Below, piece by piece: positions 43,768-45,821 of a stretch of 45,821 nucleotides of DNA. Origin of the DNA: Bacteroidota bacterium (GTDB lineage: Bacteria; Bacteroidota; Bacteroidia; NS11-12g; UBA9320); contig JAIBDD010000023.1 in NCBI GenBank assembly GCA_024679565.1, positions 1 to 45,821 of the forward strand, read 5' to 3'. The notes below the pieces were generated by a model. It was given only the letters and a program-made list of their open reading frames with translations. It made no database searches and was not told where the DNA came from. Each line of letters begins with the position of its first letter. Position 1 is the stretch's first letter. The position numbers were made by a program, and so were the translations under genes.

Positions 43768-44529
43768 TTATTTGCTTTTCAAGATATTTTCAACAGTCTT
43801 AATATCTTCAGGTGTATCAACACCTATAGAGTCATTTTTAGTTTCGATTGCAGAAACTACATAGTGGTTTTGTAGCCAACGAAGTTGCTCTAGTTTCTCA
43901 GCCTTCTCAAGCGCTGATTCTTGCACTGTAGCCAAAGACAGCAAAACTTCGACTGAAAACCCATACGTCCCTAAGTGTTTATAAAACGGCGTTTCTGATA
44001 AATCAAGGTCTTCGTTATCGCGCACATATGGAATAGATGTGCGACTAAAGTAAAGCGCGTCTGCTACCCCATCTTCGAACTCCGTTAAAACAGCTTTGAC
44101 AACATTCGGGTTCGACAATGACGAAACGTCGTCAATACGTTTAACTAACGTCGCAATATCTGTATCATCTTCTTCGAAAACAGCTATCAATCGGTTAATA
44201 TCTTTGGGGTTAATTAGTGGTTCATCTCCTTGAACATTGATAACACATTCATATTCTTCGCCAGCGTCCATTAGCCTTTCAACCGCTTCAATGATTCTTT
44301 CTGTACCATTTTTATGCGACGCTGAAGTCATGCAGACATTCCCGTCAAATCCTTGAACATGATCGAATATGCGCTGGTCGTCAGTGGCAACGATTACATC
44401 TTCTGCATGTGTTTGCAAACACTTTTCATAAACACGTTCAATGAGCGACACTCCGTCTATCATTTCTAAAGGTTTACCCGGAAATCTTTCAGAGTTATAT
44501 CTAGCTGGGATTACTATTAATGCGTTCAT
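43768..44529 (-). CDS. kdsB: CMP-Kdo synthetase (3-deoxy-manno-octulosonate cytidylyltransferase)
   Basis: A 253-residue enzyme that activates Kdo with CTP for lipid A core synthesis. The N-terminal nucleotide-binding loop is VIPARYNSERFPGKPL, and NVQGDEPLINP (about residues 95-105) is the conserved metal and CTP site. SRTSIPYVRD and HLGTYGFSVE follow as in the family. It starts 12 bases after the TerC gene and is followed by pyrG, which makes its CTP substrate. Confidence 0.97.
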   Translation of the reverse strand: MNALIVIPARYNSERFPGKPLEMIDGVSLIERVYEKCLQTHAEDVIVATDDQRIFDHVQGFDGNVCMTSASHKNGTERIIEAVERLMDAGEEYECVINVQGDEPLINPKDINRLIAVFEEDDTDIATLVKRIDDVSSLSNPNVVKAVLTEFEDGVADALYFSRTSIPYVRDNEDLDLSETPFYKHLGTYGFSVEVLLSLATVQESALEKAEKLEQLRWLQNHYVVSAIETKNDSIGVDTPEDIKTVENILKSK

Positions 44530-44541
44530 ACGTATTATTCG

Positions 44542-45612
44542 TTATTCTTTCTCTTCTTTAAATGCAATGGACAATAAAATACTTCCACCCAAAATGATTC
44601 CAATCACCATTAACGACATTTTGTTGTCTATTCCTAAGACCTCGACGATATAATGATGGAACAACATTTTGACGCCGATAAAAGTTAACAGCAAGCCAAG
44701 TCCATATTTTAAGAATCTAAATAAGTGTACCACATTGGCCAATAAGAAGAACATAGAACGTAGTCCCATTATCGCAAATATGTTAGAGAAAAATACGACA
44801 TAAGGATCTTTGGTTACAACAAAAATCGCGGGGACTGAATCAACAGCAAAGATCAAATCAGATGCCTCGATTACCATCAACACGATAAATAAAGGTGTAA
44901 CCCAAGTTCGTTTGTCTTTACGGATAAAGAAATTGTGCCCCACATACCTCGGAAAAACAGGGAATATCTTACCAACCAACTTAACAACAGGATGGTTCTT
45001 TTCGTCAATGGAATCCTCTTTATCGCCTTGTACCAGTATCTTAATACCGCTGTAAATAAGGAATGCGCCAAACAAGTACAATACCCAGTGGAATTGCTGA
45101 ATGATAGCTGCCCCAAGGAAGATAAAAGTAAATCGCATTACCAAAGCGCCTAAAATTCCCCAAAACAAGACACGCTTATAGTATCTTTCCTTTACACCAA
45201 AAGTTTGGAAAATTAAGAGCATTACGAATATGTTGTCGACGCTTAAGGCATACTCAATAAAATACCCGGTAATGAACTCTATAGACAGGTTGTTTCTATA
45301 AGCTTCAGTTAACGTTTCAAAAGTTTGACCATTAATTTCAATCGGATGTTCGTATTTCTCAATGATGTAAGTAAGTTGATTCAGGTCAGTAAACCCGTGA
45401 ATGAAGTGCCCGTAATTCTTAAGAAAGAAGAAGAACCCAAATGCACAAGCAACCCAAACAGCAGACCATATTAAGGACTCTTTGAAGGTTACCACCTTGT
45501 TCTCTTTTGAAAAAATACCCAAATCGAGCATTAAGACAAACAAGATGAAAACGATAAAAATCGAAAAGAAAATTAACTCATTCGACTGTATCGCTAAGAA
45601 AGGTATTTGCAT
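44542..45612 (-). CDS. TerC/Alx family membrane protein
   Basis: A 356-residue polytopic protein with about nine hydrophobic segments. The family blocks are FITGYFIEYALSVDNIFVMLLIF and VVMVIEASDLIFAVDSVPAIFVVT (with the acidic pairs E-x-x-L-x-x-D-N and E-x-x-D-x-x-F-x-x-D), which are thought to form a metal (manganese or calcium) transport or efflux site, as in E. coli Alx. The open frame begins 33 bases earlier, but the ATG at 45612 is preferred because a -7 element lies between the two and would make the longer start fall upstream of the transcript. It heads the TerC-kdsB unit. Confidence 0.93.
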   Translation of the reverse strand: MQIPFLAIQSNELIFFSIFIVFILFVLMLDLGIFSKENKVVTFKESLIWSAVWVACAFGFFFFLKNYGHFIHGFTDLNQLTYIIEKYEHPIEINGQTFETLTEAYRNNLSIEFITGYFIEYALSVDNIFVMLLIFQTFGVKERYYKRVLFWGILGALVMRFTFIFLGAAIIQQFHWVLYLFGAFLIYSGIKILVQGDKEDSIDEKNHPVVKLVGKIFPVFPRYVGHNFFIRKDKRTWVTPLFIVLMVIEASDLIFAVDSVPAIFVVTKDPYVVFFSNIFAIMGLRSMFFLLANVVHLFRFLKYGLGLLLTFIGVKMLFHHYIVEVLGIDNKMSLMVIGIILGGSILLSIAFKEEKE

Positions 45613-45630
45613 AGGGGTTTTTAAGACGCG

Positions 45631-45638
45631 CAAAAATA
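45631..45638 (-). promoter_or_regulatory. Putative -7 element of the terC-kdsB unit
   Basis: On the minus strand TATTTTTG matches TAnnTTTG. The ATG at 45612 is 18 bases downstream. No clear TTG at -33. Confidence 0.5.
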
Positions 45639-45660
45639 CACGCATTTAAATTGAAAGAGA

Positions 45661-45758
45661 ATTGATAGTTGATAATTGATAGTTGATCATTGATAGTTGA
45701 TCATTGATAGTTGATCATTGATAGTTGATCATTGATAGTTGATAATTGATAGTTGATA
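45661..45758. repeat. Tandem repeat: seven exact-length 14-base units
   Basis: Seven consecutive units of ATTGATAGTTGATA or ATTGATAGTTGATC, in the order A, C, C, C, C, A, A for the last base, then a partial unit. Each unit is two related 7-base halves (TTGATA/TTGAT). It lies 23 bases upstream of the terC promoter. It is not CRISPR-like, as there are no spacers. Confidence 0.9.
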
Positions 45759-45767
45759 ATTGATAAT

Positions 45768-45799
45768 TCAATCCTTCAATCCCTCAATCCTTCAATCAT
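45768..45799. repeat. Octad repeat array, copy C (four 8-base units, inverted)
   Basis: On the minus strand: ATGATTGA, AGGATTGA, GGGATTGA, AGGATTGA. All of these units also occur in the array at 22567-22638. It directly follows the 14-base tandem repeat. Confidence 0.75.
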
Positions 45800-45821
45800 T
45801 CACAAAATAGGACAGTTACAA

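Noticed and set aside
45661-45799. CRISPR array
   Set aside because: Repeat units are contiguous with no unique spacers, and no cas gene is in the window.

Overview
The window looks like chromosomal DNA of a member of the Bacteroidota; order and family are not determined. Reasons: SPOR, TPR, WG-repeat, DUF4625 and TonB-receptor proteins of Bacteroidota type; a LysM plus double-psi barrel protein; a lycopene cyclase; and many starts preceded by the Bacteroidota -7 promoter element TAnnTTTG, sometimes with a TTG element 17-23 bases upstream. Shine-Dalgarno sequences are mostly weak and several genes appear to start at TTG or GTG. I see no phage, insertion sequence, CRISPR array, rRNA or replication origin.

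Layout. 1-3155 (minus strand): start of an M16 zinc protease, an outer-membrane protein ending in a SPOR-like domain, a methyltransferase and a small membrane protein. 3280-6341 (minus): a five-gene operon (alpha/beta hydrolase, membrane protein, SRPBCC protein, pirin, CDGSH iron-sulfur protein). 6655-6811: tRNA-His with its own promoter and terminator. 6958-10032 (plus): a 1024-residue periplasmic TPR protein. 10044-13765 (minus): polyphosphate genes ppk1 and ppx behind an outer-membrane protein gene. 13821-18484: a divergent envelope region with an O-antigen-ligase-like protein and a LysM protein on one side, and an NfeD-type membrane protease and a family 9 glycosyltransferase on the other. 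18481-23973: lycopene cyclase, DinB, WG-repeat and cupin proteins, then a tandem pair of small membrane proteins of which one is a pseudogene. 24066-30149 (plus): htpG, then an operon of an S9D peptidase, an orphan CdiI-like immunity protein, two thioredoxin-fold lipoproteins and a 50-residue zinc ribbon. 30210-32922 (plus): two otherwise complete genes, a Rieske-glutamate synthase fusion and a bestrophin, each cut by one in-frame stop. 33098-38557: TspO, a TraB/GumN protein with an acidic insert, a GT-C-like membrane protein, and a fused transaminase/omega-amidase. 38538-42035 (minus): a putative metal-uptake operon (His-rich small protein, DUF4625 lipoprotein, TonB receptor). 42058-45612 (minus): pyrG, kdsB and a TerC-family protein.

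Most of this is housekeeping and envelope biology. The strongest unusual signals are: (1) the transaminase/omega-amidase fusion, whose junction still carries an out-of-frame remnant of the lost transaminase end; (2) three disrupted genes within about 10 kb; (3) an intergenic 8-base repeat family (AGGATTGA-like) at three separate sites, once next to a 7 x 14-base tandem array; (4) the His-rich/DUF4625/TonB operon; (5) an immunity-like gene with no toxin, embedded in a thiol-redox operon. I did not see a clearly new defence or mobile system.
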